Assembly: GCF_016808335.1 (NCBI RefSeq)
Contig: NC_053146.1
Coordinates: 36,700,470 to 36,764,469 of the forward strand
Origin: Panicum virgatum
Lineage: Eukaryota > Streptophyta > Magnoliopsida > Poales > Poaceae
Length of the DNA: 64,000 nucleotides
Direction: 5' to 3'
In this document: in pieces, positions 41,301-52,844 of the stretch
Layout of the letters: every line of letters starts with the position of its first letter
How positions within the stretch are numbered: position 1 is the stretch's first letter
Notes under the pieces: generated by a model
Databases searched by the model: none
What the model was told of the DNA's origin: nothing
Seen by the model: only the letters and a program-made list of their open reading frames with translations
Translations under genes and position numbers: made by a program

Positions 41301-44300
41301 TAAGCAATTTAGCTATCTATTATGGAAATTGTCCACTATCCGCACCTTACTCTTACTTTACTATTACGGATTTGGAAGTGGGAAAGCCAACCTGGGCTTT
41401 TGAAGATCACTCTTGCCCGTTCCGTTCATAATTGCTTAGCTTAAAAGGATAAGTCCAAATAGTGTCTGCGAAAAAGTAAATTCTATCATTTTCGAAAGTT
41501 CGAGAAAGGTCATGCATGAAAAGAAAGAATCAAGGAAAGAACTGACTTTGATACAAAAGAAAGACTGAATCTAACTATCCCAATTCAGAAAGACGGAAAT
41601 TGCCGGTTGAGTTAGTCCAACCAAGAAAGAAATGGGATTCTTTGGGCATTGCTTGAGCCGACTTCATCAGTATGGCTATCTCTAAAGATCTATCACTGCA
41701 CACTTGAGATATCTCTGTCTCCAGCTAATCAAAGCGTCTATAGCAGCTCTGCCGCTTTCTTTTTCTTGGAAAATATGTAGATTTCAAAACTTACCGATAG
41801 GATTTGGTTTGGAGTTATAAGGAAATTGTGTACGAAGTTGTGCACACAAAAGCAGACATCGATAATATCATAACATTAATAATGGAAACTCTTGTTTATC
41901 TCCCGTGCATGCTTCGATCGTTCAATCCATTTACGCTGCCAAATCAATCACGAGTAGGACCGACGAAGTAAGTAAGCCCTTCCTCTAAAAAGGATGGAGT
42001 CAATAGCGATCCTGAAGCTGAAACAAGAAAGTATTTTTATCCAAAGAGAAAAAGAAAATGCTTTCCTGGAGAGCTCATGATTGGTCCTGTCCTGATAAGA
42101 GATTTGAGGGAGGTAAGCGCATTTACTTGGCTTTTCCTCCATGGAATGGGTAAATAAGAAGATAAGTAAACATGCATGGTCCTGTCTTTTCCCTACCTTG
42201 GATCCACTCTAAGTCCTAATGCCCTAAGGTAATCAGAAGGTTGGAGTTCGAGATACGTGTTCTTGCCCATAAGGGTAAGGTTACGTAGAGCGAACGACGT
42301 TGAAGAATAAAGGGTTTAACCAGCTAAGGATGTCATCAACCAGAAGCAAGTAAAGATGGGAAGCCCTCTACTCTAGTATTTCGCTTAGGAGGGGAGTCGG
42401 AGAGCAAGCCTGGTCTTGCAAATGAATTGAAATGAAGTAGTTGTTTATTTAAAAGCAAGGAAAGATAGCAGTTAAAGAATATCGGATCGGGGAACAGTGA
42501 CAAAGCAGTAGGTCAAACCTCATTTCTTTTGAATGTATTCTTCAATCCCCGAAGGGCTAGCTCGGATCCAGAGATGGAAGCAGTTATGAAATGAAAAACA
42601 AGGCAAGCGGGATAGGTAAAAGTAAAGTATAGCAAATATAGCCAAACAAGGGTTTGTGCATAACTAGAAGTATCAGTTTTTACAAAATGGTTTTTACGAG
42701 CATACAAAGCAAAGTATGTTGAAAAGAGAGTATAATAGACTTTTTGACTTTCCCCAACTTGAATGCTAGTTAGAGTCCTTAGGGTGCCCTATTACGTCCG
42801 TTTTCTTGGCTAGACCAGAGGAGAGAGTTGGGAGCCATTCTCCAAACAGAGATGTTAGACCGTTCCCCTTTCACTCAGATACGCATCATCCCAGAAGAGC
42901 GCTATTCTCCGATCCACTGGTATTTCTTCCCGAGCCTCATTACTTTATAGGCTCGAACAATCGGAAGGAAGCTTGACATGAAAGAAGTTCGAGTCGAAGC
43001 AGACTAGCAGATAGTGGGGCGATTGGTAGTTCGCGCAGTGACCTCGTTCTGGATGTGCCTCGTACCATTTCTTTCTTCTTAACGAAACTCTGTCTATCTA
43101 CTAAATAAAACTCTTCGCAAACTCATTACGGAGGTTACCATTAAACTCAAAGGAAACTAATTACGTGGATAAGAGAAAGAAAGAATCACTAATGCCAGCC
43201 GAAATACCTTGCTTACACTTGATTGACCTTTGAACCAAGAACTGAACTTTCAATGCCTTACAGCTTTCTCCCATTCGATGGATTGCCTAAGATGCCTAAG
43301 CTTGCATACCTGGAAATAAAATATTTGTGACTCTTTGTAAACTGATAGACTAGCTTTCTCATTCTCACAGGTGAAAGAGAGTTGCTTTAGAACTTATTTC
43401 CAAGGCCGATAGAACTGAATAGGCGGACTTCACTCCAGCTAACAACCAAGAAGAGTGAACATTCCACTTCCAATAAGGCACGCACTGGTGATCTAATTCA
43501 TAAACTAGCTTCACTAAGTTCATAAACTAGCTTCACTAAGACTAAGTCGATATTCTATATCCCATTCATTGTCTTCTTCTCAACCTCTCTGAACTACCGG
43601 AAAATAAGCACTGCTAGTCCCGTAGAAGCTGTTAATGGCATAGACCTTGCAACAAGAGTAAGCACTGCCTGATTGATCGGACTTTGCCAGGCCTGGAGTT
43701 GCGGTTGCCAGCAAGCAAGCCATTATCCCGAGACAATAGCACCAAGATGCTGTAGTAGTGGAAGAAAGCTTCGAAAACGAACTTACACATTTCAATGCTT
43801 CCACTTTCCTTGCCTGGCACACGTTCTTTTTCTATCTACGTTATTTCTTTCATAACTCACTGGCAGCCTTCGCTAGCTCAGTATCGCTTGTTTAGTAGGG
43901 ATAACCGGATAGGTGAAATTCCAAGCTGCCTCAGAAATGAAGTGAGTCACAAAGCGGAAAGAGAAAGGCATGCTTTGTTTCAAGTGCTAGTAGGTCAAGC
44001 TTCTGGTAGTAGTGCGAATAGACCTACTTCGTCAGAAATGGATACCGTAATCCTTCTTTTCAATTCTCTTATTGATTTCTCAAGTAGGGATTTACTGATT
44101 GTGCAAGTGTGTAACATCGAGATTTATGAGAGGATTCCAGAAATTCCTTTGCAAATTGAACAGTTTCCGAACAAGCAACGGATGTGACTCGAGGAACTCT
44201 CCTCGTTCCTGATACCCATTGAGGGCATCAGTCACTGTCTGCCAACTATCTGATTGCTCTTTTTCTCGGCTAGCGCTCTGTTTTGTTTTTATGTTTGTTG

Positions 44301-46100
44301 TTTTCGAATACACGTATATGTGAATGAAGGTGGAAATGATGATATAATGGAGTGGTTAGGCACGCCTTTCAGATAAGGCTGTTGCCGAACGTCTGTTGCT
44401 TATCTGGCTACGGCATATCTTGCTCTGTTGAGCCGCGGCAGAGAATTTCCAATCAAATTGGCAATCCTAAACTCGATTAACCGAGCAAGAAAACAGATGC
44501 GCCCCATCAAAATTGCAAAATGCATCTCAAATTGACATTTAAAATGAAAATGCGATTCTCCTCTTTCAATGCAATGTTCTTTCGGTATCACAAAACCTAT
44601 CTGTATGCAGGTCGCTACTTTGTGTCAAATCGAGATTGTGTGGGTGTTCAGTGGATTAATCCCTGTATTAATGGTTCTGGCAGGCTGCTGGCGTGGGACT
44701 GTAAATCCTCTTTCGCTGGGCCCTTTGGTTTGGACTGGAAATCCTTCCGGAGTGAGTGGTTCGATTCCACTCTAAGAACGAGACTGAACGAAAGAAAATG
44801 CAAGTGAAATGAGACGAGAATCTTCGATTGGGAAAATGCATCGGTCCCATCCAAACCGGATATATCAAAGTGTTCAGTGCATACCAATCTGAACCTGCGA
44901 AACCTTTCTATTCTAAGACGGCTAAGTTGAGGGCAGACACAACAGGTCACGCTCCACATTGGATCCAGAACAGGATCAGAGGGATAAAAAACCGCAAATT
45001 CGTATAAAGCCATCGAACCAACCCAACCAGAAACTAGAGCTGTGTGCATTATATGCACCACAAGCAATCGACCCAGCGTAGAAGTAGAAAACGGAAGTGT
45101 GCTCCTGCGCACGTAGGCTTGAAAGCAGTAGTTTTCTGGATAGCGAATGGAAGAAATGGAGATGTGCCACTATCCAGCCTATCTTGATGAACCAGAAGTG
45201 AGAAGGGCCAGGCACTCAATTATGTTCTTCCACTCCAACAGAACAGTCAAACCCCCAGGTCTGCTTTCTGAACCCGTGTCTATCTAAGACCGGATTCGTT
45301 GGCGCAAGAGTGCTCGATCAGTGACCTCCTACGCACTGCCGGCTTTGGGCATACTAGCTCGCTGCGGAAGAGAATGAAGATAAATAGGGTGAATGTAACG
45401 TAGGCATGTGTTAAGCAAATGGATTTCTGGTCAGTACTTGCTTACTACCTTTCTAGTTGACTGGGATAGGCCTTCGTGGGAGTAGAAATAAGAGAAGAAT
45501 CAAGGCCTGAATAAGGAGTTATGGATAACCCTGTCGTGGAAGTTAATGAGTTAAGCCAAGGTAGGTAAGTAAAGATTGGACTGATGGGAAAGACTATCTG
45601 TTTACAAAGGCATAATACTAAGGAGATAAATGATCATAAGAAAGATAAGTAGAAATGGGGTGCTGAGTAGTGCATTATCGAGTACCTTTACGAAGAGCAA
45701 CTTGAAGATCAGACTAAGGATACGTATCCGAAGGAACATCTGAGTCGGCGGCTGATTCAATCTCATATGAAGTAGCAGGTAAAAGATAGGCTATGTCGAC
45801 CCTTTCTGTTTTTCCATACCATAAAGCATAAATTCTCTTATGGCATTCACCCAAGCATAAAGAGGAGAGCTTGCCAGCGAGGTAGTTACTACGAAGCAAG
45901 CATACAAGTCTGCATTGGGTGAATTGAAAGATAACTACCAGTTCCTTTATGGATGAGCTGTATTGCTTTTTTCCAGTTTCTTTTGGTTGAAGAGGAGAAC
46001 CAGGAGTGACTGGCTTATCACTTGAGGAAGCAGGCAACGATCAAATAGAAAAGTTCTATCCCATGTGTCTTTCATTTAGGGATCTCTCGGGCAGAATATT
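38400..46100. other. Organelle-like block, candidate NUMT (mitochondrial DNA in the nucleus)
   Basis: About 7.7 kb with a texture unlike the rest of the window: near-balanced bases, abundant AAGAAAG and CTTTCTT tracts, few long A/T runs, no MITEs, and no ORF over about 150 codons on either strand. This is what plant mitochondrial intergenic DNA looks like. I could not identify a mitochondrial gene in it. A tRNA-like T arm (GTGGTTCGATTCCAC) lies near 44758-44772. Limits are approximate, since the change in texture is gradual. An old, gene-poor transposon interior is the main alternative. Confidence 0.45.
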
Positions 46101-46269
46101 CGCTTTGGGCACCGGCTTACCCCTGAAATGGTCAGGAGACTCCGGCCAACGGCTCTACACTATATCCGAACGTGGAGGATTACGAAGAACCGACAGGGCT
46201 ATCACCACATGCGGCCTACCTCAACATACTGTGGGCTATAAGGCAAATGAAGGTAACACTTAGCCTAGA

Positions 46270-47103
46270 CACAATGTCTACGCTACTGATTACTAACGCA
46301 GTCTAACTACGTTTGGATCCCCGTAGCAAACTACGGCACTCTATATAAATACAGAGCGACGAACCCGCGAGTAAGAGAACAGATCTCACTCAAGTAAAAT
46401 TACTAAGCAAGATAGGAATCATAAATACTAACTTACTCAGACCAGAGAAAGCCAGCATCCGTAGTGGTACAAGATGGAGAAGAGTGCCGACAGGCCGGCG
46501 GCCCTCTGAACTACTCCTCACCCTCCTCCTACTCTAAGCGCTAGCCTAGGCAGGGCCTCGCCTTTGGAGTGGAGCACGAGTTCTACATGTTGGTGGTGTC
46601 TTGAATGGGGGGCTCTCCTCCTCCTTATATAGCCTTCCAAGGGTGGATCTTGAGTGAACTTCCGAGGTGGAACCATCCGGGGCTGGCGTAGGCAGTGCGG
46701 CGGGAGTTTGTAGGCGAAAGATGGGCTTGTTTGGGCCCAGTAAGGGGTCGGGCGACCCAGTGGGTCGGCCGAGCCCAAATGGTGCCCCCTCAGGCCTATC
46801 TTAGTCTGGACAACTGATAGGTGGGCCCTGGTGTTGGTCCTTGGGTGGATCTTGCTTGGGGTGCCCGTTTTGTCAGGTTTGTGGGCCCTTCTTGTAAGTG
46901 AGACGCAGTACATGCTCTTTTATGCATTTCTTCTGCGTTCACTCGTGTTTTCCTTTGTGAAGACTTGTGTTTTTGCAATCAATAATTCACCAACACTTGT
47001 GGAATTCGTTAGTATTAACCCCTACTACTACTGCTAGCGTTCATTCTTTAAGCATTCATGCAAGAGTTAATGGCATATATTTTGCACTTAACAGCCGTCA
47101 ACA
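46270..47103 (-). mobile_element. LTR-like right part of the 38-47 kb unit
   Basis: On the minus strand it starts TGTTGACGGCTGTTAAGTGC and carries GGCTATATAAGGAGGAGG, a TATA-like site, at about 46630-46612. Both are usual in grass gypsy-type LTRs. On the plus strand another TATA-like TCTATATAAATAC lies near 46343, so transcription direction is uncertain. Several overlapping ORFs are non-coding in appearance. Confidence 0.45.
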
Positions 47104-47108
47104 AATAC

Positions 47109-47940
47109 GAGATGTCAAAAGATGAACATAACATAACTAATACTTAAACAGGTAAACTCGCTAGATCGGACAATAAAAATTTGCTAAATTTAAATTACCG
47201 TTGGTTAGTGCCTGATGTCACTCGCTCCTCGATTGAATACTTGATGCCTCGCTCGTGCCCCTCTTGTTGGATGAGCTGGCTAGAGTCCTCGGCTCAAGCG
47301 CCCAACCGCCTAGGTCTAGCCAGAAGGACGACGGAATGGGCCAACGGGAATGACAGAACAACAGTGGGAGACGATAGAATCGTTCGATGGTCAAAATTCC
47401 ATACGGTGGCGTCTAGTATGATGGTTTTGAACGGGAGTTTGATTTTGACGCATCGATGGTTTGTCGCTCGAGCTTGTCGCGTGCAGCGACCGATCGAGGC
47501 CTGTAGCAAAGAATTTGCCGGTTCGGCCTGTGCCAGGAGACCTACTGCTGGATGGTGGCTTGTGGGACTAGGGCATACAATATATAATATAGAAAAAAAG
47601 CTCGGGCATGTTTAGATGCTACGGTGCTTGACAACATAAGATGTGTTCTTGGCCACAACCTCCCTCAGAACTCAATCAGGTAATGGGCCCGTATAAGGCC
47701 CAGCACAAGTGGGCCGATCGAACTAGGCCCCCAAAATTTTGGGCCCCCCAAATATAAGGTCCACTACAGGCCCAAAATGGACCAATACTGATTGGAGCTG
47801 CTAGCTGCCTATTGATTTCCTTCAATTGTGAAGTCGAACCAACGCTAGCTCCAATCGTTGCCGTAGCCGATATGCCAAAAATATACGTGGATACACCACC
47901 TCGGAGCACGCCATCGCCGACTTGCCAGAGCAGGTTGAGG
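47109..47940. other. Intergenic between the LTR-like unit and the hAT remnant
   Basis: A 144-codon ORF at 47181-47615 has no recognisable domain. At 47730-47760 GGCCCCCAAAATTTTGGGCCCCCC forms a palindrome. GGCCCCC motifs recur at 51059 beyond the transposase remnant, so these may be eroded hAT ends, but clean terminal repeats were not found. Confidence 0.35.
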
Positions 47941-47949
47941 TTCCAGCTC

Positions 47950-48130
47950 ACCTGCTTGTCGGGTATGCTTTCAGGTGCGGGTTACCCGTCGGGTATGAAA
48001 TACCCGCCGGGTACGGGTATGGAAGTATTTTCTTACCCGTGTGCAGGTATGGGTAACCCGACGGGTAAATTTAGTCCTGGCGGGTATGGATATGGGTAGC
48101 TACTACCCGTCGGGTACGTACCCGTTGCCA
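47950..48130. repeat. Cluster of ACCCG/CGGGTA palindromic repeats, hAT MITE remnant
   Basis: Over about 180 bp CGGGTA or its reverse TACCCG occurs more than ten times, often paired as ACCCGTCGGGTA or ACCCGACGGGTA. The right end reads GGGTACGTACCCGTTGCCATC, the reverse of GATGGCAACGGGTA, a terminus I associate with Ac-like grass MITEs. The left end is not defined. Confidence 0.55.
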
Positions 48131-48439
48131 TCTTGAATCGCAGGGAGCCAGGGAGCACCGAAGCAGGTCTCAGGTCTGCAGGGACGCCGCCACACCGGAT
48201 GCTAGCTAGTGCAGGTTAGCAGGTACATGGGTGAGTTTGCAGTTTGCTCCATGATTGGCTTGTAGCAGTAAACGTCAATATGATTGATGATTCAATTATA
48301 TTTATCTACAATACTAAACTGCACGTTTGCACTTTGTGTTGTCAATTTTTCCTATTGAATACTGATCCCATGATCCGATCAGAGGGTTTAGGCTGTGTCT
48401 AATTTAGATTTATTCTGATTTTAGGTCTATCAATTTGTC

Positions 48440-50953
48440 ATGTCTTCTAGAAGTAGAAAATATGAATGCGGTAATGAAAAGCACAAGAGGAAAAGAAGAC
48501 TTGAACAGTTTGCTCGGACTCAAAAGGGTGCTCTTGATAGATTTGTAGTTAAAGAATGTCAAACAAGTACACAAGATCAAACTCCTCAGGCAGATAGTGA
48601 TGCAAATAATGATGACAACACAAACAATGTTGAGGCTCACACTCTAGAAATTGATTCAGTTCAAGCTAATCCTAACAATGCTGACGGTGTTGATGTGACC
48701 CTTAATGGATCAGCTAGTATTGAAAGTGACAATGATTTGAGGGTTTTCTTTCAACCTAATATAGTTGATCCAAGATATTGGGATGGACTTGAGATTGATA
48801 TTTTGATCCAAAAGGGTCCTAAAAGGGACTTGTCTATTCAGAAAGGTCCCAAATATAGGTTAAACAGGAGGTTTTCTGCAACATTATACACACGACCTTT
48901 AACAAATGGAGAAACTTCTGATAGAGAATGGCTAGTATATTACAAAGAGCTTGATAGAGTGTTCTGTTTTTATTGCAAGTTATTAAAAAAGGGACATTTA
49001 AAGAGTCAGCTAGCAAATGATGGTCTTGATGATTGGTCACATGTTAGCACTAGACTTAAAGATGATGAAAGTAGTGCAGATCATATTACAAATATGGCTG
49101 ATTGGTATGACATGCGTCTCGGGTTTGATAACAATCAAACTATTGATGAAGTTGCTCAGAGGGAAATTGAGAAGGAAAAGGACCATTGGAGGAAGGTTTT
49201 GTTCAGAATCATTTTGATTGTAAAATTTCTTGCAAATCCATGGCACTAATAGCAAGCTGTACCAAAATAACAATGACAACTTAGGCATGGTTGAAATGAT
49301 GGCTGAATTTGATCCAGTTATTCAGGAGAATGTTTGATGCATAACAAACGACGATATTCATACACATTATCTTGGTCATGGCATACATAATGAGATAATT
49401 GATTTGCTTGTTGTTGGTATAAGGAGTGAAATAATTAGAAAAATAAAGGAATCAAAGTATTTCTCAGTTATACTTTGATTGTACCCCTGATATAAGCCAC
49501 CAAGAACAAATGTCTTGATTATAAGATATGTTGACACATCTTCATATTCTATTTGCATTGAAGAATCATACTTAGTTTTCTTTTGGAAATAAATGACACA
49601 ACAGGGCAAGGATTGTTTGATGTTTTACAGAATGAATTGAAGATTCTTGACCTTGATATATCAAATGTGAGAGGACAAGGATATGATAATGGATCAAACA
49701 TGAAAGGAAAAAATATAGGGGTACAAAAGAAAGTTTTGGAGATCAATCCTGGAGCCTTTTATTCTGCTAGTGGATGTCATAGTCTTAATTTAGCACTATG
49801 TGATATGGCTAAGAGTTGTGGTATAGCAAAAGACTTTTTTTGGAATCATACAACATATCTATATTTGCTAAGTGCACTATGAGATGACAAATTTTGAAAG
49901 ATAACTTATCAGGATTGACTCTCAAGCCATTCTCAGCTACTCGTTGGGAGAGTTGTGTTGACAGTGTAAAGGCTATAAGGTTCCAAATGCAGGATATAAG
50001 AGAAGCTTTACTCGAAGTATCAGATACTGATAATGATGCAACAATATGCAATGAAGCTAAATCCTTGGCGAACAATGAGGTTAGTGACTTTGAATTTATA
50101 GTGGCAATAATTATCAGGTATGAAATATTATCTGCTGTTAATTTGGTCAGCAAAAAGTTATAAGCAAAGGATATGCTTCTTGATGTTGCAATTGAGCAGG
50201 TGCAGGGGCTGATTTCCTTCTTCAGTAAGTATAGGGAAACATGCTTTGCAAATGCTTTAGAATCTGCAAAAGAAATTGCACGTGAAATGGATGTTGAGCC
50301 AGCATTCCGAACCAAACATAAAATCACAAGGAAACGACAATTTATGAGACCCCTGATGATGCATCTATTGCTTCATAATCTGAAGAGGCTTCAATTAGAG
50401 TCAAGTATTTTCTACCTGTTGTTGATCAAGCTATTGCTTCACTTACAAACAGGTTCGAACAATACCAAGGGTATGACAAGATTTTTGGCATTTTGTTTAA
50501 TTCACAGAAATTATGCTCCTTAGACATCAAGAGTTTGTTCACTTCTTGTGCTCATCTTGAGGCTGCACTTAAGTGTGGTGATCAGTGTGATATTGATGGC
50601 AAAGAGTTACATGTCGAATTGAAGTTTCTCCAAGATTTCATTTCTAAAGAAGACATGGCCCTCTTGATATTCTAAAGTTTGTGAAACGGATGGGCTGTTT
50701 TCCTAATGCTCAGATTGCATAAAAAAATTTATTGACTATTCCTGTGACAGTTGCATCTGCTGGAGCAAAGCTTTTCCAAATTGAAGTTGATAAAAAAAAC
50801 TACATGCGTAGTACTATGAAGCAAGAAAGGCTCAATGGACCGGTGACGATTGCACTAGAAAGTGATGTTTTAGAGAAGATTAAATATGAAGATATAGTCG
50901 AAGATTTTATTTTGAAGAATACTAGACGAATGATGCCTTTTCATAGAAGTTAA
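48440..50953 (+). pseudogene. hAT-superfamily transposase remnant (TTF/ZMYM1 type)
   Basis: The first frame (48440-49249, 269 aa) has a basic N-terminus, a TTF-type zinc-finger region (WLVYYKELDRVFCFYCKLL, then HVSTRLKDDE) and the start of the DUF4371-like core. Later frames continue the core (EINDTTGQGLFDVLQNELK, CHSLNLALCDMAKSCG) at 49583-49882 and 49894-50163. The hAT dimerisation end is at 50732-50953 (RSTMKQERLNG, LEKIKYEDIVEDF). Stops and frameshifts near 49250, 49340, 49880, 50160 and 50675 break it. Such proteins cut and paste DNA as dimers in the nucleus. This copy cannot. Whether it mobilised the local 8-bp-duplication MITEs cannot be told; termini were not matched. Confidence 0.85.
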
Positions 50954-51456
50954 AAAAATATCGGTAAGGAACACTTGCTTTTTACCTCTTTTATATGATA
51001 CCGCTACATGGTGAAGTTATCTATATGCATTTGGATTATTTATATTTTCTACATATAAGGCCCCCATTTTATATTTCGCACCAGGGCCTCCAAAACTTAG
51101 GTACGAGTACTGTCGCAGGAGGTGTTGGCCTATCTCTTGGGTTGGGAAATCACATGGTCCATTCCCGAAGGATCCGTTGGCCGCTCCGTGGGTGATTCAT
51201 CAAGGGGCAATCCCGTGGCGGCACCATCTTTCACCGCAACTGTCTACCTCAACAGCTTGTCACCCCTATCTGTCGTAGTCGATTTTGGTTAGGACAGTGG
51301 CAGTCCCAAGCCACAACAACCCAGGGCAACTAGGCCCATCCGCCCGAGCTGTGTCAGCCCAATATTTACCGTGCCTAAAACTTCCCTTCATGAGATTGCA
51401 ACTGAACTTTATGGTAAGAACTATGCATGCACGCGGCGACATGCTCCTTGCAGAGG
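50954..51456. other. Intergenic 3' of the hAT remnant
   Basis: AT-rich then GC-rich, with GGCCCCC/GGGCCTCC motifs near 51059-51095 that could be the eroded right end of the hAT element. No gene is seen. Confidence 0.35.
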
Positions 51457-51528
51457 CAGTGGTGGAGCCAAGGGGTAGGGTGGCTCCAGCCCCCCTACCT
51501 CCATGCATCCCATGGAGCTACCCAAAGC

Positions 51529-51559
<31 letters not shown>

Positions 51560-51684
51560 ACACAATTTTCAATCATAAATCAAGAGGAGGAAGACGAAAA
51601 TGAGGAAGAAGGAAAAGAGAGGGGAAGGAAGAAGAGGAGGAAAATGAGCTCTTCCTCTAAATCCGAATTCTAGATTCGTCACTG
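51457..51684. mobile_element. hAT-like MITE, CAGTGGYGGAGCC family
   Basis: The left end is CAGTGGTGGAGCCAAGG and the right end in reverse is CAGTGACGAATCTAG. The flanks TGCAGAGG (51449-51456) and TGTAGAGG (51685-51692) match at 7 of 8 positions. It holds a C run (about 51530-51545) followed by (CA)n, comparable to the G run in the 18611 copy. Confidence 0.75.
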
Positions 51685-51692
51685 TGTAGAGG

Positions 51693-52844
51693 GAGATTTT
51701 ATATATCTTCTGAAAAATACATCCTTCCACAATTTTCATTGTTTGAGATTCATGCGAGTGGTTTGGACGGTTTGGATACTTCATGTGCAGGGAACAACAA
51801 AGCAGCGCGAGAGGTTTGAGGTTTGCTGCAGTGCACGTGGCAACGTGTTGCTGGGAGGCAATAATTGCTGGTGTTACGTGGACCTAGACTTGAATCCCGT
51901 ATTCAAATGCATCTATCTCGTGAAGTTCTTAATATTTTTCAAAATTGTTTGAACCACGATTTCGTTAGAATTAATGTCACAAAATGAGTTCCAATATAAA
52001 TAACTTCTTCATTATTAAAACTTCAACATTTTTAATAAACTATTTCAACATTTTAAATACACGATTTCAACATTTTACACGAAAATATTGAACTAATGTT
52101 TGCAAATGTTGAACTAACTTTCAAGAATTGTTCAGTATAGTATATTAGTATTTCAAAATATTGGATGCACAAGTTTATAAAATTGTAACAGTTCAATATT
52201 TTGACCGTATTACTTCAACTTATTTGTATAGAATGTAGAGATAGACTTTGGAATGCTGAATCTGATTTATAAAATGGTTAGCGCACAAAACCATGAGTAT
52301 AAGGAACCAATCACGAAGTTTGTGGGAAAAAACGAGAAAAGAATGCGTACGTGACAGGTTATGGACTTTTGGACTAATCTGAATTTTTGTCTGTGACATA
52401 TGTACTGGCAACATGACGTGCTAGAGTGTTTCCCGACTTTGCTTGCTGAAACCGGAAGAATCCGTGCCAAAAATATTTAAATTTAACAGAACGGAGTAAA
52501 TGCCCAAAGAAAATGGTGGTGTCTAGTTGGGCCTGCTGGGCCTTAAAGATCATTTGCTAATCAACTTCCGAAAGGTAGATCGGAACCCCCGCTTGCAGAC
52601 CTTAACTGTGATGCTGTGAAACATGTTTTGCATCTCATGTATCAATGCTTCCTTGCGCCACGGGCTTTACCTTTTGAAACAGTCAATGCTTCATTTAAGC
52701 TGTTTAAGCAGCAATCTTCCAAGCCACCAAGACGCTAGCTGGTAAATACAATAGGCCCTGAGCTAAATAGATACTACTAAAAATTAGACAAGTTTGTACG
52801 ACGACAACAAGTTAATCCAACACACAATGTACGGAAAAGAAAAA
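51693..52844. other. Intergenic and 3' flank of the SHH-like gene
   Basis: AT-rich sequence. Around 52010-52200 repeated TTCAACATTTT/AATGTTGAAC-type motifs occur. The part just below 52845 is probably the 3' UTR of the gene on the minus strand. No other gene is seen. Confidence 0.4.

Larger units (their letters stand above)
38037..47103. mobile_element. Candidate LTR-type unit with TG...CA ends, interrupted by organelle-like DNA
   Basis: The left end reads TGTTGGGTATTTTAACG, followed by CCGCAAGCGTACGGATACC and GTGTCGTATCCATAGG, phrases I associate with plant LTR-retrotransposon ends. The right end reads CTTAACAGCCGTCAACA. The flanking pentamers AATAT (38032-38036) and AATAC (47104-47108) match at 4 of 5 positions. 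The right 0.8 kb contains TTATATAGCC (about 46625) and a GGTGCCCCCTCAGG stretch typical of LTRs. No long direct repeat between the two ends was seen, so this may be a single (solo) LTR split by a large insertion rather than a two-LTR element. Confidence 0.45.

Noticed and set aside
46518..46913. 131-codon minus-strand ORF
   Set aside because: It lies within the LTR-like sequence and has no retroelement or cellular domain.
47181..47615. 144-codon plus-strand ORF
   Set aside because: No recognisable domain, no splice or promoter context, and antisense frames of similar quality.
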